This document shows positions 1 through 5,859 of a stretch of 7,530 nt of DNA, piece by piece. A program made the translations under genes and the position numbers. How positions within the stretch are numbered: position 1 is the first letter of the stretch; every line of letters starts with the position of its first letter. This stretch comes from VMFW01 sp038058095. Its GTDB lineage: Bacteria; Patescibacteriota; Minisyncoccia; UBA6257; 2-01-FULL-56-20. Below the pieces are notes generated by a model. The model worked only from the letters and a program-made list of their open reading frames with translations, did not search any database and was not told the origin of the DNA. The stretch spans positions 1 to 7,530 of the forward strand of contig JBBUBW010000030.1 of the NCBI GenBank assembly GCA_038058095.1, written 5' to 3'.

Positions 1-48
1 CACGAGGTGTTCGTCCGAGGGATGGTGCCTGGTGCAGTTCAAACTTGA
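1..48 (+). CDS. C-terminal tail of an upstream gene (partial, unidentified)
   Basis: Frame 1 is open from the window edge to a TGA at 46-48 and would encode the last 15 residues, HEVFVRGMVPGAVQT. This stretch is G+C-rich (27 of 48 bases) and the sequence becomes strongly AT- and pyrimidine-rich directly after the stop, as expected at the end of a gene. The other two forward frames run on into AT-rich sequence and read unlike protein. The tail is too short to name; a penicillin-binding-protein-like C-terminus is only a passing resemblance. A short open frame on the reverse strand also exists here and cannot be fully excluded. Confidence 0.4.
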   Translation, partial: HEVFVRGMVPGAVQT

Positions 49-72
49 ATGTACGATCATTTCTGTTATATT
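45..72 (+). promoter_or_regulatory. Candidate promoter for the GT2 glycosyltransferase
   Basis: TTGAAT (45-50) and TATATT (67-72) are separated by 16 bp and match the sigma-70 boxes at 4/6 and 5/6. Transcription would start near 79 and give a leader of about 93 nt that carries the whole inverted repeat at 107-143. The -35 box overlaps the stop codon of the upstream frame. AT-rich sequence makes chance matches common, so this is only a candidate; TAAATA at 143-148 is a weaker alternative -10. Confidence 0.25.
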
Positions 73-106
73 TCTAACTCTCCCTGCCTTATCTATATAT
101 TTGCTC

Positions 107-143
107 ACCCTCCTAAATTTTACAAAGTAAAACTTTGGAGGGT
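107..143. repeat. Large inverted repeat (17-bp arms, 3-nt loop)
   Basis: The left arm at 107-123 and the right arm at 127-143 are reverse complements at 15 of 17 positions, around an AAA loop. The outer seven pairs, ACCCTCC with GGAGGGT, are perfect. No T-tract follows on either strand, so this is not a canonical intrinsic terminator. The right arm carries a strong Shine-Dalgarno-like GGAGGG (137-142) that would be fully paired in the hairpin, but it lies about 30 bases before the only sensible start at 172. It could be a structured leader element, a factor-dependent or unusual terminator for the upstream gene, or a DNA-binding palindrome. Confidence 0.75.
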
Positions 144-171
144 AAATATTCCGTAGCTCAATTCTTAATTT

Positions 172-1005
172 ATGATTCATAATTCGCCTAAAATCACTAT
201 CCTAATGGCCACCTACAACCGCGCCGGCCTTATCGGAAAAACCATCCAAAGTCTTTTGGGCCAAACTTTCAAAGACTGGGAACTTGTCATTCCAGATGAC
301 GGCTCAACCGATAACACGTCCGAAGTTATCAAAGAGTGGCAAAAAAAACTGCCCCAGCTTATCTATATCAAAAACAAAGTTAACCAAGGCATTTCCAAAA
401 ACTATAACTCCGGTCTAAAAGTCGCCAAAGGAGAATACGTAGCCATGATCGACGACGACGACCCTTGGTGCGATCCCAAAAAACTCGAGAAACAAATTAA
501 GTTTTTAGACGAAAATCCCGACTACGTCGGCTGCGGCGGGGGAATGATTATTGTTAATCTAGAACATAAAGAACTTTATCGCTATATTAAACCTGAGACT
601 GACGAACAAATCCGCAATAAAATACTCTTTAGTAATCCCATGGCGAACTCCACTGCTATTTTCCGCAAATCAATTGGAGAAAAAGTTGGCTGGTATGATG
701 AGTCCACACGCTACTCCGGTGATCGCGACTTTTGGTTAAAAATAGGCACGGTAGGCAAACTTTATAACTTTCCCGAATATTTCAGCCACTATACTATGTC
801 CGGATCGAATACCTCTATTACTAAAATGCGCCCTCATCTAAAAGCTTCGCTTGAGATTATGAAACGATACAAAGGTAAATACCCCAACTATTTTCCCGCT
901 CTCGTCTTCAATGAAATTCAATACGCTTATTCTTTTCTGCCTAATTTTATAAAGAAACCAATTCACTACTTTCTGGCCCGTCTGAAACGCTTGGCCGTAG
1001 GATAA
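172..1005 (+). CDS. Family 2 glycosyltransferase (GT-A fold)
   Basis: A 277-residue GT2 enzyme, expected to transfer a sugar from a nucleotide donor to a lipid-linked or other acceptor at the cytoplasmic face of the membrane. The N-terminal strand with MATYNR (12-17), the DDGSTD nucleotide-binding motif (42-47), the IDDDDPW region holding the metal-binding DxD (93-99), and GDRDFW (183-188), which matches the conserved acidic acceptor-side motif, appear in the usual order. Length is typical for a single-domain GT2, and there are no membrane segments. The start at 172 keeps the first Rossmann strand intact; the next Met (residue 12) would remove it. No Shine-Dalgarno precedes the start. The last 19 codons overlap the 3' end of the convergent flippase gene by 59 bp. 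Donor and acceptor cannot be predicted. Confidence 0.93.
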   Translation: MIHNSPKITILMATYNRAGLIGKTIQSLLGQTFKDWELVIPDDGSTDNTSEVIKEWQKKLPQLIYIKNKVNQGISKNYNSGLKVAKGEYVAMIDDDDPWCDPKKLEKQIKFLDENPDYVGCGGGMIIVNLEHKELYRYIKPETDEQIRNKILFSNPMANSTAIFRKSIGEKVGWYDESTRYSGDRDFWLKIGTVGKLYNFPEYFSHYTMSGSNTSITKMRPHLKASLEIMKRYKGKYPNYFPALVFNEIQYAYSFLPNFIKKPIHYFLARLKRLAVG

Positions 1006-2449
1006 GTTTTATTTCTCTAAATAGGCGTTCTTTCATTAGATAGAGCAGAGCAGAGTATATAACTATTCCGGCGAGGATGTTTAAAGCCAGATTTGCTCCA
1101 AAGCGGTGCAGCCCAAAAACCACTAAAGCCATAATTAGAGAGGATATTACTATTTTTTTTATTCTCGGTAAAACCGAAAAATTTATTATTTTTTTTACCT
1201 TGGTCCAGATATATACATTGCTGATAATCTGAGCGAATAAAGTCGCCCAAGCCGATCCAACAATTCCAAATCTCGGTATAAAAATTAAATCGAAAATAAC
1301 ATTAGCAATTCCACCTAAAACAGCGAATTTCACTAAATCTTTTTGTTTATCATAAGCAAATATAACATTTGTCAAAATTCCAGCTGCAAAATTAATACTC
1401 AACGTTGCTAGAAGGATTCTGAAAGGTATCACGGCATTTGCATAAGATGAACCGAAAATAACTCTGATAATGTCGCCGCCTAATACTATTCCGCCCAAGA
1501 CAATTGGTATTGAAACCAAAGAAGCAAAACTCAGAGTTTTCTCTAAAACCTCTTTTATTTTTTCATTATTTTTATTAGCCAATCTAGCTAGAAGCGGGAA
1601 AATGCTTGAGCCCAATATTCCTGGCAGAAGATATAGAAATTGAATCGGCCTTTCGGCTGCAGAATAAAAACCGATTTCTTCTGGAGAGAGAAAATATCCA
1701 ATCAGTAAGATATCAGTATTTATCATTAAACTTCCTAAAATTCCAGACATAACAAACGGCCAAGCCGAACCCAAAATCGGCGCTACTAGCTTCTTTTGAA
1801 AATTGGAAAAAATATTTACCAAATATTTTCTTAAAACAAAAATTGTTGCTATGGCTCCAAGTCCTGTTCCTGCTGCATACGCGTAAGCAAAAAATTTAAC
1901 CGAAGGGTAATATTTCAGCGTCAGCATTCCAAAAATCACAATTGCAACATTTGTGGTTAAATATAAAAACGCCTCCAACTCCATTTTTTCTAACGCCCTC
2001 GCCAATGAAAATCCAAAACCTTGCAATGTATCGAAAACTAAAATTAAAGAAACAATTGGAAATAAAAATTTAGCTTCTTTTATAGTCGTAAGAGATGGTG
2101 CCAAAAAGATGACCACTAAAACTCCTATAGCTAGAAGGGCCATCTTTAGGAAAAACGTAGTTGAGACAATCTGAGATCTTTTTAGCGGGTCATTAGTGCG
2201 TGATGCTTCTCTGGTCAGAATCGGTCCAATCCCAAAATCCGCAAAAACCGTTATCAGTGCTACAAAACTCACCGCGTAAGAAAAAAGCCCCCATTCTGCG
2301 GCCCCCAAGACTCTAGCTGAATAGATAATTATTACTGCTCTTAGTAACCTTCCCCCCAAGTTGCTAACCGTAAGCCAGAAAGTGTTTTTAGCTACCGTTT
2401 GTCTTGTGGTTCGATTAACTAGTAAAAAATCCTTTACCTTTTTAATCAT
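947..2449 (-). CDS. Wzx-type polysaccharide flippase (MOP superfamily)
   Basis: A 500-residue, highly hydrophobic protein with roughly 12-14 membrane helices, the size and pattern of MOP-superfamily polysaccharide flippases. These move polyprenyl-linked glycans from the inner to the outer face of the membrane. Family-typical stretches include ARVLGAAEWGLFSYAVSF (45-62), DFGIGPILTRE (71-81), INTDILLIGYF then EEIGFYSAAERP (243-268), and IPRFGIVGSAWATLFAQ (391-407). The N-terminus is short, basic and cytoplasmic. The start has no Shine-Dalgarno and lies only 24 bp from the divergent nucleotidyltransferase start. The polar last ~15 residues (SVSDGPESSELVSL region) are encoded on the strand opposite the 3' end of the GT2 gene. 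The transported substrate is unknown; a teichoic-acid or O-antigen type lipid-linked glycan is inferred from the neighbours. Confidence 0.93.
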   Translation of the reverse strand: MIKKVKDFLLVNRTTRQTVAKNTFWLTVSNLGGRLLRAVIIIYSARVLGAAEWGLFSYAVSFVALITVFADFGIGPILTREASRTNDPLKRSQIVSTTFFLKMALLAIGVLVVIFLAPSLTTIKEAKFLFPIVSLILVFDTLQGFGFSLARALEKMELEAFLYLTTNVAIVIFGMLTLKYYPSVKFFAYAYAAGTGLGAIATIFVLRKYLVNIFSNFQKKLVAPILGSAWPFVMSGILGSLMINTDILLIGYFLSPEEIGFYSAAERPIQFLYLLPGILGSSIFPLLARLANKNNEKIKEVLEKTLSFASLVSIPIVLGGIVLGGDIIRVIFGSSYANAVIPFRILLATLSINFAAGILTNVIFAYDKQKDLVKFAVLGGIANVIFDLIFIPRFGIVGSAWATLFAQIISNVYIWTKVKKIINFSVLPRIKKIVISSLIMALVVFGLHRFGANLALNILAGIVIYSALLYLMKERLFREIKLILRPSVSDGPESSELVSL

Positions 2450-2461
2450 TTACTATATAAT
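2433..2461 (+). promoter_or_regulatory. Promoter of the nucleotidyltransferase gene (near-leaderless)
   Basis: TTTACC (2433-2438, 4/6) and a perfect TATAAT (2456-2461) are separated by 17 bp. Only 12 bases lie between the -10 box and the ATG at 2474, so the 5' leader would be about 6 nt with no room for a Shine-Dalgarno. The -35 box sits inside the first codons of the divergent flippase gene. Confidence 0.5.
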
Positions 2462-2465
2462 GATA
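2454..2465 (-). repeat. 12-bp element TATCATTATATA, copy 1
   Basis: Read on the minus strand this 12-mer ends 4 bases before the flippase ATG. The identical 12-mer occurs at 4179-4190, ending 5 bases before the YdcF-like gene. On the opposite strand it contains TATAAT, the -10 box of the nucleotidyltransferase. It may be no more than two opposed -10-like sequences. Confidence 0.45.
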
Positions 2466-2473
2466 TAACTTCA

Positions 2474-3169
2474 ATGAAAGGCATTATCTTAGCTGGAGGC
2501 CTTGGCACTCGCCTTCGGCCCATTACTTACGAAATCCCCAAACCCCTCATCACCGTCAAAAAACGTCCGATTATCAATTATATCATCGATCTTTTCCGTA
2601 AGCACGGTATAAGCGATGTCGGTGTTATTATCAATCGCCAACACGAAAGTGATTTTATTCATTGGCAGAAAGATTGGCAAGACGAACTTTCAAAGACTTC
2701 TCTTTTCTACGAAGAAAAACCCGCCGGTACTTTTGGTTGGCTGAAAAATCTTCGAGACTGGATTGGCAATGAAAAATTTATTCTTTCAAACGGAGACGAG
2801 CTAAAAGATTTTGACCTGACTGCTCTAAAAAACTTCCACGAAAAACATTCCCCGGTCGCCACTATTGCACTAGTTAAAGTTCCTAACCCCCAAGAATACG
2901 GCGTTCCAGTCTTATTCAATCACCTGGTTCAAGATTTTCTTGAAAAACCCTCTCAACCACCATCTGATTTTGTAAACTCCGGCCTATATATTCTCGAACC
3001 CGCAATTTTTGATTTCGCTGATCTAAATCAAGAATTCTTAATGATCGAAAAAGATGTTTTCCCTCGCGTGGCAAAAGCCGGTAAACTCGCCGGCATGAAA
3101 ATGGAAAATAGCCGTTGGTACGATTGTGGGAACTTAGAGCGATGGGAAAAAGCAATAAAAGAATGGTAA
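2474..3169 (+). CDS. Sugar-1-phosphate nucleotidyltransferase (NTP_transferase family)
   Basis: A 231-residue enzyme that would join a sugar 1-phosphate to an NTP, giving an NDP-sugar and pyrophosphate for the glycan pathway. The N-terminus carries the signature AGGLGTRLRP (7-16), followed by PKPL (22-25), a metal-binding GD (107-108), EKP (157-159), NSG (168-170) and WYDCGN (215-220), all in the order seen in mannose-1-phosphate guanylyl- and glucose-1-phosphate thymidylyl-transferases. The protein stops after the catalytic domain and lacks a left-handed beta-helix, a length like HddC or RfbA/RfbF-type short forms. The motif usually read GTAG is GTFG here (85-88). The start is set by the signature beginning at residue 2; there is no Shine-Dalgarno. 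The 3' end is 5 bp from the convergent epimerase. Sugar and base specificity are not readable; no heptose-pathway partners are in the window. Confidence 0.92.
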   Translation: MKGIILAGGLGTRLRPITYEIPKPLITVKKRPIINYIIDLFRKHGISDVGVIINRQHESDFIHWQKDWQDELSKTSLFYEEKPAGTFGWLKNLRDWIGNEKFILSNGDELKDFDLTALKNFHEKHSPVATIALVKVPNPQEYGVPVLFNHLVQDFLEKPSQPPSDFVNSGLYILEPAIFDFADLNQEFLMIEKDVFPRVAKAGKLAGMKMENSRWYDCGNLERWEKAIKEW

Positions 3170-3174
3170 TTCGG

Positions 3175-4140
3175 TTAATCTCTGTAAACCGCGATATAAG
3201 CATCCGGATTATGAACTAGCTCGTAAGCAGTTTTATCCGTTGCTTCTTTTGAATTAAACTTTGGTTTATATCCCAAAACCCTAATTTTTGAATCGTCGAA
3301 AGTATAAGTTACCACATCTCCCGGCCAAGCCGGATTACCAGTATAGTGAATCTTAATCTCGCCCAATCCCTTCTCTTTAAGTAGCGAAGCTAGAATTTCG
3401 TTCACCGAAACGAGAGGCGCATTTCCAATATTGAAAACGTTATATTGGTTCTGGGACTTTTGCCACCCAAGCATAATCGCGTCTACTAAGTCTAAGACAT
3501 AAATATAAGGCTTGGCTTGTTTGCCGTCTTGAGCCACGGTAATTTGTGTCGGGTCTGCTTTTAAAAATCTCAAAAAATTAATAAAAACGCCGTGTGTTCC
3601 GCGTGGTCCGCATACATTCGGGAATCGGAAAATCCAAACCCGGATATTATTTACGTGGGCAAATGCAAAAATAAAACCCTCTGCCGCCAACTTAGCTGCT
3701 CCGTAATTTGACTGAGGCATGAGCGGTCCTGAATTTTCTGCAATCGCCCCCTCTGTTTGCCCATAGATAGCTGAGGTTGAAGGAAAAATAATTTGTTTCG
3801 CATCATTTTTTTTCATTGCTTCGAGTACCGCCACAGTTGTCCCAAAAGTATTTTTTAAGTCAACTTTTGCGTCGAAAGAACCCGCTCCGATATCGGAATT
3901 AGCCGCCATATGAAAAACACACTCCGGCTTGAATTCCTTAAAAGCTTGATTTACCCTTTCCTCCTGAGACACATCCATCTCGATAAATTTAAAATTCGGG
4001 TTATTAAGATGGTGCTTGAAATGATCCCGAGTTCCCAAAGTAAAGTTATCCAAAGATAAAACTTGGTGTCCTTCCCTAAGCAAATAGTCAATTATATGAG
4101 AGGCGATAAAGCCCGCGCCTCCAGTAACAACAATTTTCAT
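3175..4140 (-). CDS. NAD-dependent nucleotide-sugar epimerase/dehydratase (extended SDR, GalE-like)
   Basis: A 321-residue extended short-chain dehydrogenase/reductase that probably acts on an NDP-sugar in the cytoplasm. It has the TGGAGFIASH NAD-binding loop (6-15), the acidic DN that selects NAD over NADP (31-32), MAAN (78-81), the catalytic Ser/Thr region STSAIYG (121-127) and YGAAK giving the catalytic Tyr146/Lys150 pair. RFPNVCGPR (172-180) and the PYIYVLDLVDA stretch (211-221) are the substrate-domain landmarks of UDP-glucose 4-epimerase relatives. The length is normal for the family. No Shine-Dalgarno is seen before the ATG. It converges on the nucleotidyltransferase with a 5-bp gap and diverges from the YdcF-like gene. 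Whether it is a 4-epimerase, 4,6-dehydratase or decarboxylase cannot be settled from sequence reading; epimerase is the best guess. Confidence 0.92.
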   Translation of the reverse strand: MKIVVTGGAGFIASHIIDYLLREGHQVLSLDNFTLGTRDHFKHHLNNPNFKFIEMDVSQEERVNQAFKEFKPECVFHMAANSDIGAGSFDAKVDLKNTFGTTVAVLEAMKKNDAKQIIFPSTSAIYGQTEGAIAENSGPLMPQSNYGAAKLAAEGFIFAFAHVNNIRVWIFRFPNVCGPRGTHGVFINFLRFLKADPTQITVAQDGKQAKPYIYVLDLVDAIMLGWQKSQNQYNVFNIGNAPLVSVNEILASLLKEKGLGEIKIHYTGNPAWPGDVVTYTFDDSKIRVLGYKPKFNSKEATDKTAYELVHNPDAYIAVYRD

Positions 4141-4164
4141 AAATTAATAAAATCAAGCTATAAT
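4136..4164 (+). promoter_or_regulatory. Candidate promoter of the YdcF-like / second epimerase operon
   Basis: TTCATA (4136-4141, 4/6 to the -35 consensus) is followed after exactly 17 bp by a perfect TATAAT (4159-4164). Transcription would begin near 4171, leaving about 25 nt of leader that contains no Shine-Dalgarno. The -35 box overlaps the first codons of the divergent epimerase. TATCAT at 4179-4184 is an alternative -10 that would place the start of transcription only a few bases before the ATG. Confidence 0.4.
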
Positions 4165-4178
4165 TTTAATTACTCTCC

Positions 4179-4190
4179 TATCATTATATA
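4179..4190 (+). repeat. 12-bp element TATCATTATATA, copy 2
   Basis: Identical to the copy at 2454-2465 on the minus strand and in the same position relative to a start codon (5 bases before the ATG at 4196). The complementary strand contains TATAAT (4188-4183), which could serve the divergent epimerase with a leader of about 36 nt. Confidence 0.45.
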
Positions 4191-4195
4191 ACAGC

Positions 4196-4840
4196 ATGAA
4201 AAAATCAAACTATGACGCCATTTTAATTCCCTTGGGCGGCCTTGAAAAAAATGGTACTCCCCACGAATGGGTTCGACGGCGGCTCGATAAAGCTATAGAA
4301 ATTCAAACCGGGAAAGAATTTATTATCCCTCTAGGCTCCGGCACCCCCCATAAACCAGTCGTTCTAGATAAAAAAGGACTCCAAATAAAAGAATGCGTTG
4401 CTTCGGCTGATTATTTGGTTAAAAGAGGTATAAGTAAAAAAAGGATTTTAGTTGACAAGTTTTCCGACGATACCATTGGTAACGGTTATTTCTCTCGGTT
4501 TTTCTTTGCTGATCCATTTAATTTCAAAAATATTTTAGTTATTAACTCTGACCATCATATGTCTCGTACTCGGGCCATCTCCGAGTGGGTCTATAGTCTC
4601 ACCCCTCAAAAAAACAAATACCAACTTAATTTTCTTTCGGTTTCTGACATTGGCATCGACCCCACTATTATCAAAGCCAGGTCAGAAAAAGAAAAAAAGA
4701 GTTTAAAAAACATCCTTATCCTAAGGGAAAAAATTAAAACCCTAGAAAGTTTTCATTGCTGGCTCTTTACCGAACACGCCGTCTATTCCTATGGCTTGAA
4801 AGTCAAGGAAATTTCGCCAAAAGTTTTAAAGACCTATTAA
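4196..4840 (+). CDS. YdcF-like DUF218 domain protein
   Basis: A 214-residue soluble protein resembling the DUF218/YdcF fold, whose members include SanA and ElyC and are linked to envelope biology, although their biochemical role is poorly known. Visible landmarks are an N-terminal strand DAILIPLGG (7-15), a second strand ending in LGSG (46-49), a charged segment before a conserved DDTIGN (91-96, equivalent to the S-x-x-T-x-E-N-A motif of the family), and INSDHHMSRTRA (116-127), equivalent to TSxFHMxRA. There is no signal peptide or membrane helix, unlike SanA/ElyC. The stop is 5 bp before the next gene on the same strand, so the two are probably cotranscribed and translationally coupled. Its task in a sugar-nucleotide locus is unknown; a nucleotide- or phosphate-binding role is a guess. 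Confidence 0.8.
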   Translation: MKKSNYDAILIPLGGLEKNGTPHEWVRRRLDKAIEIQTGKEFIIPLGSGTPHKPVVLDKKGLQIKECVASADYLVKRGISKKRILVDKFSDDTIGNGYFSRFFFADPFNFKNILVINSDHHMSRTRAISEWVYSLTPQKNKYQLNFLSVSDIGIDPTIIKARSEKEKKSLKNILILREKIKTLESFHCWLFTEHAVYSYGLKVKEISPKVLKTY

Positions 4841-4845
4841 ATAAA

Positions 4846-5859
4846 ATGAAAATTATTCTAACCGGCGCTAGTGGGTATATTGGTAGTCAGCTGGTAGATC
4901 TATGGCTAAAAGATAATCGCATTGAAGAAATTATTGCGATAGATCTTAAAGATCCCAAATTCCTTTTCGAAGAAAGCGGCCCCAAAATTCGTTTCATCAA
5001 AAAAAACGTCGCCGACATAGATTTTGAAAAAGAAATACCCAACCCTGAAGAAATCAACGCCGTCGTCCATGCTGCTTATTTAATCCGCACTCCTTACTTC
5101 AAAAAAGACATCGAATTCCAAGATCGGTCCAATTTCGTTGGTGCCGAAAATATATTTCGCTTCGCCCTTAGAAACAACATCTCACGGCTCGTTCATTTCT
5201 CAACCGTTGCCGTCTATGGAGCTGATCCCAAAAATAATTTCACTCGGCTTTTCAAAGAAGAGGACGAGCTAAGAGAAGTTCATATTAAATACGGCGTTGA
5301 TAAAAAAAGCATCGAGCGCAACCTAGAAGAATTGGTTAGCAAGTACCACGCCGAAACCACCGTTTCAGCCCTTAGAGTTGGTTCCGTCTCAGGTCCTTTC
5401 AGTAAGTATGTCGTCAAGAAAAAAGGACTCCTGTCGTTTTTTAGGGGATTCCTTCCCTTTATCCCGGTCACTAGCGGCTATTCTGCTAGGCAATTCGTCC
5501 ACGAAGACGACGTCGTCTCCGCCGTTAATCTCTGCGCATTTGGAAATCTAGAAAATAAATTTAACGTTTTTAATATCGCTCCCAATGGTTACTTAACCTT
5601 TGGAGATATAGCTAAATTTCTCGGTAAAAAAACATTAGCAATTCCCCGTCCAATTGTCGCCTTTTTGTTTTTTATCCTCTGGCATTTAAGTTTTGGCAAA
5701 ATTCCCACTCCTCCCAATGTTATTAATTCCTATTCATTTCCCATCCTTGTCGATGGAACCAAAATCTATTCGTACGGTTTTCAATATAAGTACAGCTGCC
5801 TCGAAGCCTTCGCTTCTCTTAAAGGAAAATTTAGCAATCTCAAGCCCCAGAAAGAGTAA
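4846..5859 (+). CDS. NAD-dependent epimerase/dehydratase family protein (extended SDR)
   Basis: A 337-residue extended SDR, second gene of the operon. TGASGYIGSQ (6-15) is the dinucleotide-binding loop, VVHAAY (73-78) follows strand 4, STVAVYG (119-125) gives the catalytic Ser/Thr, and YGVDK (149-153) gives the catalytic Tyr149/Lys153. The ATG at 4846 was chosen because the Rossmann strand MKIILTG starts there. The frame stays open upstream to 4756, but those 30 residues lie inside the YdcF-like gene and match no SDR feature. No Shine-Dalgarno is present; with the previous stop 5 bp upstream, re-initiation is likely. A hydrophobic stretch at about 268-284 may lie against the membrane. The last 20 bp overlap the convergent sugar transferase. 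The substrate is probably an NDP-sugar or a lipid-linked sugar, judged from context only. Confidence 0.9.
   Translation: MKIILTGASGYIGSQLVDLWLKDNRIEEIIAIDLKDPKFLFEESGPKIRFIKKNVADIDFEKEIPNPEEINAVVHAAYLIRTPYFKKDIEFQDRSNFVGAENIFRFALRNNISRLVHFSTVAVYGADPKNNFTRLFKEEDELREVHIKYGVDKKSIERNLEELVSKYHAETTVSALRVGSVSGPFSKYVVKKKGLLSFFRGFLPFIPVTSGYSARQFVHEDDVVSAVNLCAFGNLENKFNVFNIAPNGYLTFGDIAKFLGKKTLAIPRPIVAFLFFILWHLSFGKIPTPPNVINSYSFPILVDGTKIYSYGFQYKYSCLEAFASLKGKFSNLKPQKE

Noticed and set aside
1..60. Open reverse-strand frame from an ATG at 60 to the left edge.
   Set aside because: Only 20 codons, His- and Pro-rich without recognisable protein features, no ribosome binding site; the forward frame ending at 48 fits the composition change better.
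152..163. CGTAGCTCAATT resembles the 5' part and D-arm of a tRNA.
   Set aside because: The following bases do not continue with a D-loop and no anticodon or T-arm follows; the GT2 start codon lies 9 bases later. A 12-base match is likely chance.
1953..2174. 73-codon open frame opposite the flippase gene, and similar short frames opposite other genes.
   Set aside because: They are fully inside well-supported genes, show no family features and read as antisense shadows.
3172..3191. CGGTT...AACCG as a terminator between the nucleotidyltransferase and epimerase.
   Set aside because: A 5-bp stem with a 10-nt loop, no T-tract, and mostly inside the epimerase coding sequence.
4756..4845. Upstream extension of the second epimerase by 30 residues.
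   Set aside because: It lies within the YdcF-like gene in another frame, and the Rossmann strand starts exactly at the ATG at 4846.
5840..5842. Possible use of TGA as a sense codon, as in some Patescibacteria.
   Set aside because: TGA ends the sugar transferase at the length expected of its family and no gene has an internal TGA, so the ordinary bacterial code fits.
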